DNA from: CAZAQV01 sp964487255
GTDB taxonomy: Bacteria; Myxococcota_A; Polyangia; Polyangiales; CAZAQV01
NCBI GenBank assembly: GCA_964487255.1
Contig: CAZAQV010000015.1
Coordinates: 62,001 to 126,000, forward strand
Length of the DNA stretch: 64,000 nucleotides
Reading direction: 5' to 3'
A program made the position numbers and the translations under genes. This document shows, in pieces, positions 15,780 to 24,600 of this stretch (position 1 is its first letter; each line of letters starts with the position of its first letter). The notes beneath the pieces are model-generated. The model made no database searches, was not told the origin of the DNA, and was given only the letters and a program-made list of their open reading frames with translations.

Positions 15780-17051
15780 TCACGAAGCTGTCATGAACAT
15801 TACAGCTTTGTAATCTTTGTTTTGGGCCGCTGTGTGCAGCAGCTCCTCAACGACGTCCGCGGCGCGCTGGCTGCCGCCGGCGGTGCGGAACGCCTGCGCG
15901 ATCTTTTGAGCGCCGGGCGTGCACCCCTTGGTCTGCTCAACAAGTCGCGCCACGGTTGAAGAGTTGAATTTCTTCACCGGGCACCGCAGCCCTGCTTGGG
16001 CGTTCGCAACGCGCCTTGCCACCTCGTGTTGGTCACGGCCGAAGGGAACCACGCACACGGGAACGCCCTGGGCGAGCGATTTTTGTGTGATGCCCATGCC
16101 CCCATGGCAGATAGTCGCCACCGCGCGTTCGAGAATGGGGCCATGTGCGGCAAAGCGTTCGACGCGGGCGTTCTCGGGTGCTGCAAAACTGGATGGGTCG
16201 TGGGCAGCGGTGGTTGCGACGACAAAGAATTCTGTGCCTGCCAACCTTTCGAGGGCTCGCTCAATGATGACCCGATCGCCCTGCTTCTCGGTCGAGCACG
16301 TCACAAGGACGATGGGGCGACTTTCGTTCTTTAGCCAGGACGGGGCAGCCACTTCAGGGCCCCACGCCGCAGGCCCAACCATCTCAAAGCTCTGCGGCCA
16401 ATCGGCGCGTGGATAGTCGAGGTCTTTGATCGTAAAGTAGATCGTACGCGGCGGTCGCGTGAGAAAATCTGAGACGTTCACCACGGCATTGAGGCCAGCG
16501 CTTTGTCGCAAGGCGTTGACGGGCGGCAGCATGAGCTTTTCGAGCTTGCCAAAGATCAAGCGCCGGAAGAGCGCATCACGGATTCGACCAAGCATGCCGT
16601 TGGCGGGTTTAAACCCGGGGCCGAAGGGCGGCACCAGTTTGTCAGGAAGAGGCGTAAAGAAAGGCTGAAACGCACACCAAGGCAGCTCGGAGGCTTCGGC
16701 AGCCGTCAGCGCACCGTAACAGTTTCCATCGATGATCAGTGCGTCCGGACGCTGCGCGGCAATCGCTCGATTCAGATCTACGTAACCGCAGGGTGCACGC
16801 GCGGTGAACGTGTCCACGGCGCGCTCCAACGCTTCGACTGGATTTTTGGCCAGGTAGTCTGTCATTTCGAGTGACTCGATCTGTGGATCGATCGCGCTTG
16901 CGCCCAAGCCAAGTCCGCGCACGCGGTCGATCTCGCTGCCGAGCGTCACGACGTGTACGTCATGACCGCGACGCGCCAGTGCTGTGGCCGGGCCAAGCGC
17001 TGGAAAAAGGTGCCCGACGGCGGGAGATGTATAGACGAGGATTCGAGCCAT
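15780..17051 (-). CDS. MGT-type (GT1 family) glycosyltransferase
   Basis: 423-aa UDP-sugar-dependent transferase of the macrolide/ergosterol glycosyltransferase type (GT-B fold). The N-terminus MARILVYTSPAVGHLFPALG is the acceptor-domain start with the catalytic-type His. The C-terminal half has the nucleotide-sugar motif: VATICHGGMGITQKSLAQGV, then FGRDQHEVARRV (HGG...DQ). The start at 17051 follows AAAGGA; an upstream extension to 17216 would run into the tetR gene. The spacing to tetR is 11 bp, so both are one transcript. The acceptor is unknown: a lipid, polyketide or xenobiotic is possible. Confidence 0.9.
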   Translation of the reverse strand: MARILVYTSPAVGHLFPALGPATALARRGHDVHVVTLGSEIDRVRGLGLGASAIDPQIESLEMTDYLAKNPVEALERAVDTFTARAPCGYVDLNRAIAAQRPDALIIDGNCYGALTAAEASELPWCAFQPFFTPLPDKLVPPFGPGFKPANGMLGRIRDALFRRLIFGKLEKLMLPPVNALRQSAGLNAVVNVSDFLTRPPRTIYFTIKDLDYPRADWPQSFEMVGPAAWGPEVAAPSWLKNESRPIVLVTCSTEKQGDRVIIERALERLAGTEFFVVATTAAHDPSSFAAPENARVERFAAHGPILERAVATICHGGMGITQKSLAQGVPVCVVPFGRDQHEVARRVANAQAGLRCPVKKFNSSTVARLVEQTKGCTPGAQKIAQAFRTAGGSQRAADVVEELLHTAAQNKDYKAVMFMTAS

Positions 17052-17062
17052 GATGCTGTCCT

Positions 17063-17665
17063 TTATTGCTGCGCGATGCCTTCGATGAGCATCAACATGG
17101 TTTTTTCGACGTCGCTGCGACTCATGCCACGGTCGAGGCGGAGTAGCTTCCAGGTGTAGAGGTCGGTCGCCACGATCAACGCCGAGAGCCGCCGCTTTCG
17201 TTCGCTTCCGCGGCAACCTTTAAGCTGGGGGGCGCAGTAGCGGCGCACCCACTGCTCGTGAACCTGGCGCCCGCTTTGGGTCACTTGGGCCAAAGGAGCG
17301 ATGCGCGCCTCTTGCTTCAAGAAGTTGAGAATCGTGTTGCCATCTTTTTCATAGTGGTCGACCAGGGCCCCGATTGCCTCTTGCAAGGAGGCTTGGGTCT
17401 TGTTGGCGGGTGTTCGATCCGCTTGAATTCGAGGCCCCTCGCGCTCCACCAGCGCCATGAAAAGCTCGTCTTTGCCGCCAAAGCGTCGGATCACGGTCTG
17501 TTCCGTGACTTGGGCGTCCTCCGCGATTGCCGCAAGCGTCACCTCGTCGAACGCGAGTGTTGAAAAGCGCGCCAGAGCCGCATCGAGGATGCGCTTCGCG
17601 GTCTTCGCGGTCTTCGCGGCGCGAGCGCTCATCCGGTACGGCCGCTTCCTCTGTCGGGCGCTCAT
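17063..17665 (-). CDS. TetR-family transcriptional regulator
   Basis: 200 aa. The DNA-binding helix-turn-helix is at about 22-65 (FDEVTLAAIAEDAQVTEQTVIRRFGGKDELF), and the rest is the ligand-binding helical domain. The first gene of a pair with a glycosyltransferase. A perfect palindrome (17671-17685) lies just before the start, so autoregulation is likely. Start 17665 gives a near-leaderless message; an alternative ATG at 17629 has an AGAGGAAG site about 12 nt upstream. A run of AAKTAKTAK near the N-terminus reflects a 9-bp repeat. Confidence 0.9.
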   Translation of the reverse strand: MSARQRKRPYRMSARAAKTAKTAKRILDAALARFSTLAFDEVTLAAIAEDAQVTEQTVIRRFGGKDELFMALVEREGPRIQADRTPANKTQASLQEAIGALVDHYEKDGNTILNFLKQEARIAPLAQVTQSGRQVHEQWVRRYCAPQLKGCRGSERKRRLSALIVATDLYTWKLLRLDRGMSRSDVEKTMLMLIEGIAQQ

Positions 17666-17670
17666 TTCAT

Positions 17671-17685
17671 GTTAGTATAACTAAC
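17671..17685 (-). promoter_or_regulatory. Palindromic TetR-type operator overlapping a -10 box
   Basis: GTTAGT-ATA-ACTAAC, a perfect 6-bp inverted repeat with a 3-bp centre, sits directly upstream of tetR. On the minus strand it contains TATACT, a good -10 hexamer, with a weak TTGCGC -35 16 bp upstream. Repressor binding here would block tetR and glycosyltransferase transcription. Confidence 0.6.
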
Positions 17686-17725
17686 TCTAAAATGGGCGCA
17701 AGGACTTGGTGCTTGAGGGTGTGCA

Positions 17726-18568
17726 CTAGCCTTGTTCGCCTTCTTGTTGCTGTGCTTTGGTCAGCTCGGTCGCAAAGATGTAGGTGCCGGAGGTCTTGAG
17801 CTGGCGTCTCTGTTCGTCGGACATCGACGTGATTGGGAGCTCTCTGTCGTCGGCGAGGCTGCGAACGATGCCCTTGAGTCGCACCCGGTCGGTTTTGTCG
17901 AGTGCGATGAGGACTTCGGGATTTTCAGGGATTACGAGGGTTCCGGGCTGGTCTGGGCCGATCCAAAGCGCCTTTTTACCGACGTAGTTGACACGTACCG
18001 ATGCGAGGTCGACGTGGGCAGCTTCAAGCTCCTTATCGTTCCAATCATCGTTCCAAGGACTGGTGAGTATGCCCGCGCTGTGAGCCTCATCGCTCCACGC
18101 GGCGTAGCTGCGGACGAGCTCGATGTTGCTCGCCAAAATAATGGGCCGATCGTTCCACTCTTCCTCGAATGCTGGCTCAAAACGCCATCCAAGTTTTGAC
18201 TCAAGCTTCGCTTTCGAGAAATTGTGCACTGTGCCCGATACGCGCAGCACATCGTCGGTATCGAAAGTTCGTTGGCCAACCATCATCGGGGTTTTCGCCA
18301 GCACGAGAACCTCGTCGGCAAAGAGCCAATCGAGGCCTTCGAACTCGAATGCCCGCGCTGAGTAGGTTGTTCCGACTTCGCCTACGACGTGCACCTGCCT
18401 GCCGACAAAGTGCTCCAGGTCATCGTCGATCTCCTCGACTTCCGGGGGAGAACTCTGGGTATTTTCCGTCGCGGCGGGCTCTGAATGATCACAGGCTGCG
18501 AGAAGGGCGAGCTCGAAAACCAGTGCGAGAACCGCTGTGACGCTCGTTTGTTGTTTCCAGCGCTTCAT
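17726..18568 (-). CDS. Lipoprotein with OB-like domain, paralogue 1 of 3
   Basis: 280-aa predicted lipoprotein: signal sequence with lipobox LLAAC, a short acidic linker, then a beta-rich domain with the pattern HFVGRQVHVVGEV, FEFEGLDWLFADEVLVLAKTP and VLRVSGTVHNFSKAKLESKLG, followed by a second region (IGPDQPGTLVIPENPE). It is clearly related to the products at 32686-33756 and 44026-44550. Similar 'pathway-unknown' OB-like domains (x-G-x-x-V-x-V-x-G-E-V) occur in many exported bacterial proteins; they may bind small ligands. The start at 18568 has no ribosome binding site and lies 15 nt after the -12 C of a sigma-54-like element. Confidence 0.75.
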   Translation of the reverse strand: MKRWKQQTSVTAVLALVFELALLAACDHSEPAATENTQSSPPEVEEIDDDLEHFVGRQVHVVGEVGTTYSARAFEFEGLDWLFADEVLVLAKTPMMVGQRTFDTDDVLRVSGTVHNFSKAKLESKLGWRFEPAFEEEWNDRPIILASNIELVRSYAAWSDEAHSAGILTSPWNDDWNDKELEAAHVDLASVRVNYVGKKALWIGPDQPGTLVIPENPEVLIALDKTDRVRLKGIVRSLADDRELPITSMSDEQRRQLKTSGTYIFATELTKAQQQEGEQG

Positions 18569-18581
18569 ACGAGTAAGCGCA

Positions 18582-18597
18582 CGCAAGCGTTATGCCA
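18582..18597 (-). promoter_or_regulatory. Sigma-54-like -24/-12 element upstream of lipoprotein paralogue 1
   Basis: Minus strand TGGCATAACGCTTGCG. GG-N10-GC spacing is exact and TGGCA-N6-TTGC is complete; only the last position departs from the consensus. A transcription start 12 nt after the -12 C would be at 18571, giving a 3-nt leader. The same geometry is seen at both paralogues. Confidence 0.55.
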
Positions 18598-18748
18598 GCT
18601 GGGATATCCGCGAAAGATCCGTCACGTGAGCAATCCACTAGGCATAGACAAAGCGCAAGTTCATCACACTGGGGCATCGTGCCGCACTCTAGGTCAGCCC
18701 ATTGCCGGGACAGATCCAATAGATCCAATGGTCGTGGCGTTTCTTTGC

Positions 18749-18764
18749 TGGCACAAACATTGCT
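18749..18764 (+). promoter_or_regulatory. Sigma-54 promoter for doxX
   Basis: TGGCACAAACATTGCT matches the -24/-12 consensus (TGGCAC-N5-TTGCW) at every fixed position. The predicted start of transcription is near 18775, giving a leader of about 41 nt before the doxX ATG at 18816. An upstream activator site was not identified. Confidence 0.75.
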
Positions 18765-18815
18765 CCATTCTTTTGCTCACGTAGACACGCGGATTGAATG
18801 AGAACAGAAGGAGCT

Positions 18816-19298
18816 ATGATGAGAACATCGCGAGAGAAGTTCGAGGTAACCGCATGGACACTGTTGCGTCTGACAGTGGGCGTCATTTTTGTTGTGCACG
18901 GTTGGGGCAAGTTGACCGATGTCTCTGCTACGGCAGAGCAGTTTGCAGGCATGGGCATTCCAGCGGCTGACGCACTCGTGTGGCTGGCAATCGCGGGTGA
19001 GTTTCTTGGCGGCCTAGGGTTGATCGTTGGTGCACTTACTCCGATTGCGGCGTTTGGCACGTTCTGCACGATGGCCGTGGCCATCCTTGCGGTGCATATC
19101 GAAAACGGTCTGTTGGCGCAAAATGGCGGCTTTGAGTATCCGCTGACAATGCTCGTGGTTTCGCTCGCGTTCATCGCGCGTGGCGCTGGCCCGATCAGCG
19201 TGGACGCTTGGGTTAAGTCGATGCGAAACAATCGGATGGATGCTGGTGAATCAACCGGACGTCCATGGTCTCCCAACGAACCTGTACACGCACATTAG
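18816..19298 (+). CDS. DoxX-family membrane protein
   Basis: 160-aa inner-membrane protein with four predicted helices. Family features are RLTVGVIFVVHGWGKLTDV in helix 1, FAGMGIPAADALVWLAIAGEFLGGLGLIVG, and FEYPLTMLVVSLAFIARG near the end. DoxX proteins are linked to quinone/thiosulfate oxidation in archaea and to oxidative or detergent stress in bacteria, but the reaction of this subfamily is unknown. A GAAGGAG site precedes the ATGATG at 18816/18819; a longer start at 18798 is possible. It is followed by an Hsp20 gene in the same direction with its own sigma-54 promoter. Confidence 0.9.
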   Translation: MMRTSREKFEVTAWTLLRLTVGVIFVVHGWGKLTDVSATAEQFAGMGIPAADALVWLAIAGEFLGGLGLIVGALTPIAAFGTFCTMAVAILAVHIENGLLAQNGGFEYPLTMLVVSLAFIARGAGPISVDAWVKSMRNNRMDAGESTGRPWSPNEPVHAH

Positions 19299-19688
19299 TC
19301 AACATGATCTCTGTTGGGTGACCTAAGGAGTGCGACAATGCCTCGCTGTGGCGATTTGCGACCGCCAACAAGAGACGCAGGTTAATCGGCCTCCGTTGCA
19401 CAGTTGAGGGAGATCGTATGAATTCTTTGCGTCCTCGTTGACTGCACGCGCACGGTCTGCGTCGACCAGCCACGCGCGAATGCGAGTATGCTCACTGTGG
19501 CATCTCGTCATGGTGAACCTCGGGTAATGCGGAGGAGTACGCAGAGGAGAATTGCCTAGAACTTTCACTATACGTTTACCAAGGATTGTTCTTACGCGAA
19601 GCGACAGTGATCTAGGGACCAGCATGGCACACGAGTTGCTTTCAGTTGATGACAACAATCGCCTACAAAGGTCGAAAGGAGAATAACC
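19299..19688. other. 390-bp intergenic region between doxX and hsp20
   Basis: No convincing coding region. A 15-codon ORF (ATG at 19338, after TAAGGAG) and a 7-codon ORF after GAGGGAG are present and too short to judge. The right end carries the sigma-54 promoter of the Hsp20 gene. No clear doxX terminator was found. Confidence 0.6.
19625..19640 (+). promoter_or_regulatory. Sigma-54 promoter for hsp20
   Basis: TGGCACACGAGTTGCT is a full match to TGGCAC-N5-TTGCW with GG-N10-GC spacing. Predicted transcription start near 19651, 38 nt upstream of the Hsp20 ATG at 19689, leaving room for the AAAGGAG ribosome binding site. Confidence 0.75.
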
Positions 19689-20180
19689 ATGAGTTTGATC
19701 AAACGTGAACACAGCCGAGTGCCATCAACCTGGGATCCCTTTGGAGATTTCGAGGACATGTTCAATCGTTTCTCGCGCTTAATGCCGAACTGGTCGCAGC
19801 AATCGTGGCCTCAGAAGAGTGAAGAAGGGTCGATGAGCGTATTCGACTGGGCGCCGAGCGTGAACATCAGTGAAAGCAAGAAGGCCTACAAGATTAAAGC
19901 CGAACTTCCCTATGTGAAGAAGGAAGACGTGGACGTGACCATAGAGAACGGTGTGCTCTGTATCAAGGGCGAACGTCGTCAAGAAAGCGAGGACCGCGAT
20001 GAGGACGAGAAGTATCACCGCGTTGAAACCCACTACGGCTCGTTCATGCGTCGCTTCACACTTCCCGATGATGCCAATGCAGATGACATCTCAGCCAAGT
20101 TCAAAGACGGTATTCTTACACTGAAGATCGCACGCGATCCGCAGCATAAGACTTCCGAACGCAAGATCGAAGTCGGCTGA
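19689..20180 (+). CDS. Hsp20/alpha-crystallin small heat shock protein
   Basis: 163-aa small heat shock protein of the class A type. N-terminal arm with SRVPSTWDPFGDFEDMFNRF, alpha-crystallin domain (about 52-160) with SVNISESKKAYKIKAELP, the long acidic loop RRQESEDRDEDEKYHRVE, and ISAKFKDGILTLKIAR. AAAGGAG is correctly spaced before ATG 19689. In myxobacteria a related Hsp20 (SP21) is a stress and development protein. Control by sigma-54 here, instead of sigma-32 or HrcA, is suggested by the promoter upstream. Confidence 0.95.
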   Translation: MSLIKREHSRVPSTWDPFGDFEDMFNRFSRLMPNWSQQSWPQKSEEGSMSVFDWAPSVNISESKKAYKIKAELPYVKKEDVDVTIENGVLCIKGERRQESEDRDEDEKYHRVETHYGSFMRRFTLPDDANADDISAKFKDGILTLKIARDPQHKTSERKIEVG

Positions 20181-20207
20181 CATTTCGCGCAGAGGCGGAG
20201 AAGCACC

Positions 20208-20229
20208 GTGCCCGGGCTTAGCCGGGCAC
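20208..20229. terminator. Hairpin between convergent genes, stop codon in loop
   Basis: GTGCCCGG and CCGGGCAC form a perfect 8-bp stem with a 6-nt loop that contains the stop codon of the minus-strand lipoprotein gene. It lies 28 bp after the Hsp20 stop. No U-tract on either strand, so bidirectional termination or 3'-end protection is inferred. Confidence 0.45.
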
Positions 20230-21447
20230 AGCGCCTGCGTTGGCCGAGCAAAACTCTGCTGAGCAGCCATCAATGTAGCATGCGCCACTGGCACATTGGA
20301 TGCCGGTGGTGCACGGGTCGCCGGTTGCGCCTGGTTGCTGACAAGTACTCGCTCGCTGCCCTTCGGGTGTCCGGCACACGAGGCCTGCGTCGCAAAAAAG
20401 GCTGCCCGTCGGTCCAGGTGGACAAGGGTCGCCCTGAGCACCCTCCGTGATCTGCGAGCAGGTGCCGTCCGTGCAGGTGAGTCCGGCTTGTGGATCGCAG
20501 AGCCGCGTTGCGGCGCTGCAATCGCCGCCGTCGGTAGCAACGAGCGTAAATGCCACGCATAGTTTCGTGTCCCCGCCCAAGCACTGCGTGCCCGCTTCGC
20601 AGATGCCGCCGCCGGTGCAGTCCATCCCCGCACCGATAGGCGCCGTGCATTTCTTGGTTCCGTCGAAATCGCAGAACAGTCCCGTCTCGCAAAGAGAGAG
20701 GCCCAGGTTGTTGCCGATGGCAGCGACGCCGCAGTCGTCTCCTTCCTTGCCGACACCGATCAGCTCCGCCGTGCGGCACGTGTCCGATTCGTCGCAGATC
20801 GCCCATGGTTTGTCGCCTGAGGAGCACGTTCGGTTCTCGGCGCAATCTTCGCCGGGCGCGCTGCGCGCGACGCAAGTCCCGGGACAGGTGCGGCCCGTTT
20901 GGCAATACGCGTCTCCAGCGCAATCGTAGTCACTGTTGCATGCGCCGTCGAGCTCGACATCACCATCGAATGCCTCAGGGCAAAACGTGCCGTCGATTGG
21001 AAGACAGGTTTCGGTGACGCGCTTGAGGCACGCTTCAAATGCTTCCGGGTCGTAGCTGAGCTCACCGGCCTCCGCTCGAGTTAGTGCGGAGCCTAGTTCA
21101 GCGGTTGGTAGCAGTTGAGGAAGCGCGCGCTCGCAATCGATGGACGACAGCACGACCAGTCCGCCTCCCTCCGGTGCTGCGCATTCTGCGAAGTACCTGC
21201 AAACCGCCGAGATGGCTTCTGCGAGGCCTTCACGCGCGGGAACGCCCGACACACTGGCATCGATCGTCGCGTCGGGCGGTACGGAAGCATCGTCCATCGT
21301 AAGGACATCCGGCATGGTTGTCGCGTCCGTCATCATCGCTGAGTCGCCGCTGGCATCGGGATCACCGGTTGCCCCTTCGTGCTCCTCGCCGCACGCGACG
21401 AGCGAAAGGGCGGATAGACAATAAACGAGCAAAGACAAGTTACGCAT
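20218..21447 (-). CDS. Cys-rich lipoprotein (409 aa)
   Basis: Predicted outer-envelope lipoprotein. Signal sequence with lipobox LSLVAC, then an Asp/Thr/Met-rich linker, a helical segment of about 110 residues with conserved Cys (AISAVCRYFAECA), and a long repeat-like Cys-rich region (about 140-400) with the pattern C-x-x-G-x-x-C (GACNSDYDCAGDAYC, GAGMDCTGGGICEAGTQC). Such Dickkopf-like or EGF-like Cys arrays are common in Myxococcota surface proteins, often disulfide-rich stalks. The start at 21447 is chosen for the signal peptide; no ribosome binding site is visible. Confidence 0.72.
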   Translation of the reverse strand: MRNLSLLVYCLSALSLVACGEEHEGATGDPDASGDSAMMTDATTMPDVLTMDDASVPPDATIDASVSGVPAREGLAEAISAVCRYFAECAAPEGGGLVVLSSIDCERALPQLLPTAELGSALTRAEAGELSYDPEAFEACLKRVTETCLPIDGTFCPEAFDGDVELDGACNSDYDCAGDAYCQTGRTCPGTCVARSAPGEDCAENRTCSSGDKPWAICDESDTCRTAELIGVGKEGDDCGVAAIGNNLGLSLCETGLFCDFDGTKKCTAPIGAGMDCTGGGICEAGTQCLGGDTKLCVAFTLVATDGGDCSAATRLCDPQAGLTCTDGTCSQITEGAQGDPCPPGPTGSLFCDAGLVCRTPEGQRASTCQQPGATGDPCTTGIQCASGACYIDGCSAEFCSANAGAVPG

Positions 21448-21479
21448 ATGTTTGAGCGTAACATTTTTGTGGTCTGCGC

Positions 21480-21611
21480 TGCGAGCCGTTGATTCCACGT
21501 CCTTTGGACAAAATTTTCTTTTTCTTTTCCGACGCGCACAACCTGGAGCGGCTTACGCCGCCCTTCTTGCGTTTCGAAGTCGTGACGTCCCGGCCGCCCA
21601 TCGAGATGACT
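21480..21611 (+). pseudogene. N-terminal remnant of an SRPBCC (START-like) domain protein
   Basis: In this frame the sequence reads IPRPLDKIFFFFSDAHNLER and then LTPPFLRFEVVTSRPPIEM, the conserved beginning of SRPBCC/polyketide-cyclase-like proteins (PxPLexvFxFFsdaxNLexltPpwlxF). After about 45 residues the similarity stops at the 3' end of the lhr gene on the other strand, where the frame continues as an antisense shadow. There is no proper start codon. It is best read as a truncated gene left by a deletion or rearrangement. Confidence 0.6.
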
Positions 21612-24600
21612 ACCGTGCGTCAGCGATGTCCGAAATTTTCGGCGAGGTGTGAGATGTGGGTTCACGATGGCGCGTTTTACTGGCACGCGACACGTTGCGT
21701 AGGTGTTTGGTCGCTTCTTCGCGGGACAGCGGCTGCTCTTGATCTGTCACTTCGACTTCACCGCTCACCATGCGCGCTACCTCCCTACCGTCGCGAAGTA
21801 AAAGCGCGTTGTCGCCGACGCGCGGCAGCTTGCCGCCCGGCAGGACAAAACCGGGCAAGTTCAGCGGGTCGTGGGCGCATACGCGAATGACTGAGCCGTC
21901 CTTCTTGTTGCGTTGGCGGCGCAGTGGAGTAACAGCTTCGGGCAGCGCAAACTGTTCGCCAGCAAACCCGGCCACGAAACGGCCGCCGCGCACCTCGCCC
22001 CGGGCCTCGAGGCGACGCAGCACCCATAGCAGGTCCCTCCACGGAGGAAGGCCACTTTCACGATCGATGAGGGCGCGGAACAGTACGCCCCAACGCCGGA
22101 GTAGCGCGTGCGCGAGCTCCGCCGCATGCGCTTCACTGTCATCGATCTCTTTTCTGCGCATCAGCGACCAGCGGCCCGGAGGCTCGAGGGCGTGTTTTGC
22201 GCGTGAACGCGGCCCACTGCGCCGTTTGTGTTCAGGCAACAGCATGACGCGTAAGCCCTCGGTGCCATCCCCGCCAATCCAGCCCGAAGCAGCCAAGTCG
22301 CGCAGGTTTTGCTCCAGCTGCGAAGGAAGCAGCTCGCTCTCTTCCACGATCTCATCGAAGAACGACGGCCCGAGGCGTTGCATGACTTCGAGCACGTGAG
22401 CGGCGCGTGTGTCTGGGTGTGTCGGCTCCGCGTTCGGCGTGAGCCACAGCTTCAGATCGCGCCGTGGGGCAAACGTGAGGCTGCTCGCCCTCAGAGAGGT
22501 CTGCTTGCTGTTGCATTCGCGTTTCGCCCAGGCGATGCGACCGGTCGCGCACAGCCGGTCGAGCATGCCCGTCGTATAGTCCTTGACGCGCACTCGAAGG
22601 AGACCGTCGTCCCATGAGGCGAGCGGCGCTTCGAGCCCTTGAAGTTGTTCGATGACGGCGAAGAGGCCCTCATTGCCTTCCAGCCGATGCTCGTCGCTCA
22701 CGCGTTGCCACTCGCACAAGAAGCGTACAAAGGCAGCCGCGCTGACGGGTTGGATCTGCTTTCGCAGCCGGTCGAGTGTGTAACGGTGGATCCTGGCCAG
22801 TAAGCGTCTTTCGCACCACTTCGTCACACCTCGAGAGCCATCTTCTTCGCGATGCAGTGTCACGCTCTGCGGTGCCTGCGCACGCACCTTAAGTGCGCTT
22901 TCACGGGCTCCTCGACCGTTCCTTGCCTCGCTTGAATCTGGCTCCCGATCTGCAACGAAGGCAAACGGCTCATCGTGGGCCGTCGTGGGTGCGAGGCGGA
23001 AGGCGACACCCTCGTTTTCGAGGGTCGCAAGTGCGGCTCGCACAGCACTTGGCGAGAGTCCGAGAGCGTTTGCGAGAGCTGTCTCAGTGACAGGTCCGCG
23101 TGCGTCGAGCTGGCCACGAACGAGCTCGACACCAGCGTCATGCACGGACCATTGCCTCTGGTTTCGCTCTGGGACCGCGAGTGACGGTTCGCATTGGCCA
23201 GCGGGGTGCACGGCCAGCCAAAGCGGAAGGCTCTCGGCAGCGACTGCGAACGACGAGGTTTCCGTGCAGAGTCGGCCGGCACGTTTTTGTTCGCACAGTT
23301 CTTCGAAAAACGAGTCCCAACCGCAAGAAGAAATGACGTCCGCGCCAAAGCCCCGGTGAAGCACAAGTGCATCGTGCAGCTCGTCGGCATCGCGCGGTTG
23401 GGGCCAGGCTTGCTTGCGAACCTCCTCAATAGCCTCGGGGTCGAGCCTGCCGAGGTCGCCTGTTTCTGTTGGGTCGAGCCAGCGGCGGCTCAAGATGGCC
23501 TGCGTTCGCCGCTCTTCGAGAGGGGCGTCGTCCAAAAACGCATAAGGTCGAACGTTGATCACAGCCGCCGCAAAGGCTGAGGGCTCTTTGACATCCTTGG
23601 CTTCCGTGCAGATCTCGCCGCTTGCGATCCTTGAGAGGACGGTTCGTAGGCCGTCGACATCCATCGCTTCGTGAAGGCAGTTGTCCATCGTTTCCTCGAC
23701 CAAGGGGTGGTCTGGAACTTCCCGTTCGCCTTGAAGGTTTTCCGCGCAGGCCACCTGGTCGGGAAAGACGACGGTCAAGAGGTCGTCGGCGCGCATCCGC
23801 TGCAGTGCGGGTGCCACCTTCTTGCCGGATTGAAAGCGTGGCACAGCGAGACTACGCGTGCTGTTCCAGCGCCAGCGAGACTCAAACATGGGCGAGTCCA
23901 GCACGGCTTGCCTGAGTACGTGTTCGATCGACTCCGGCTTGAGAAAGTGCCAGACCTCGTCGATGGGGAAGCTGTGGGTTGGCCCAAGCGAGAGGACGAT
24001 GGCGTCCTCGTTGGCCGCAGCTTGAAGTTCGAAGTTGAACGTACGGCAAAAACGCTTGCGAAGAGAGAGACCCCAAGCGCGGTTGATGCGACCTCCGAAG
24101 GGGGTGTGCAGCACGATGTGCATGTTTTCCGCCTCATCGAAGAAGCGCTCGACCATCAAATGCGATTGTGTAGGCACCATACCGAGGGTGCTCTTGCCGA
24201 CCGCGACGTAACTGCAGAGCTGTTTCGCGGCGGCATCGCTAAGTGCCAGCTTCCGGCCGACTTGGTCGATCGTTGGCTCCAGGCCTTCGTCGGAAAGCGA
24301 CTCGCTAATGTCGGCACGCAGACGTGAGACGGCTGCCGAAAGCTCGGCCGAACGGGAAGGCGCCTCACCCAGCCAAAACGGGATGTTCGGTGGCGCGCCC
24401 TTGGCGTCCTCGACACGTACTTTGCCGGGCTCCACTCGCCGAATGCGATAGGACGTGTTGCCGAGCTGAAAGATGTCGCCCGCCATGCTCTCGATGGCGA
24501 AGTCTTCGTTGAGTGTACCAACGCGAAAGCCCTCGGGCTCGAGCAGCACTTCGTAGTCGGCCAGCTCGGGAATGGCGCCTCCGTTGGTAATCGCGGTGAG

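Noticed and set aside
19624..19686. 20-codon leader peptide ORF ending at the Hsp20 ribosome binding site
   Set aside because: Its ATG and first codons coincide with a perfect sigma-54 promoter, so the transcript starts downstream of the ATG.
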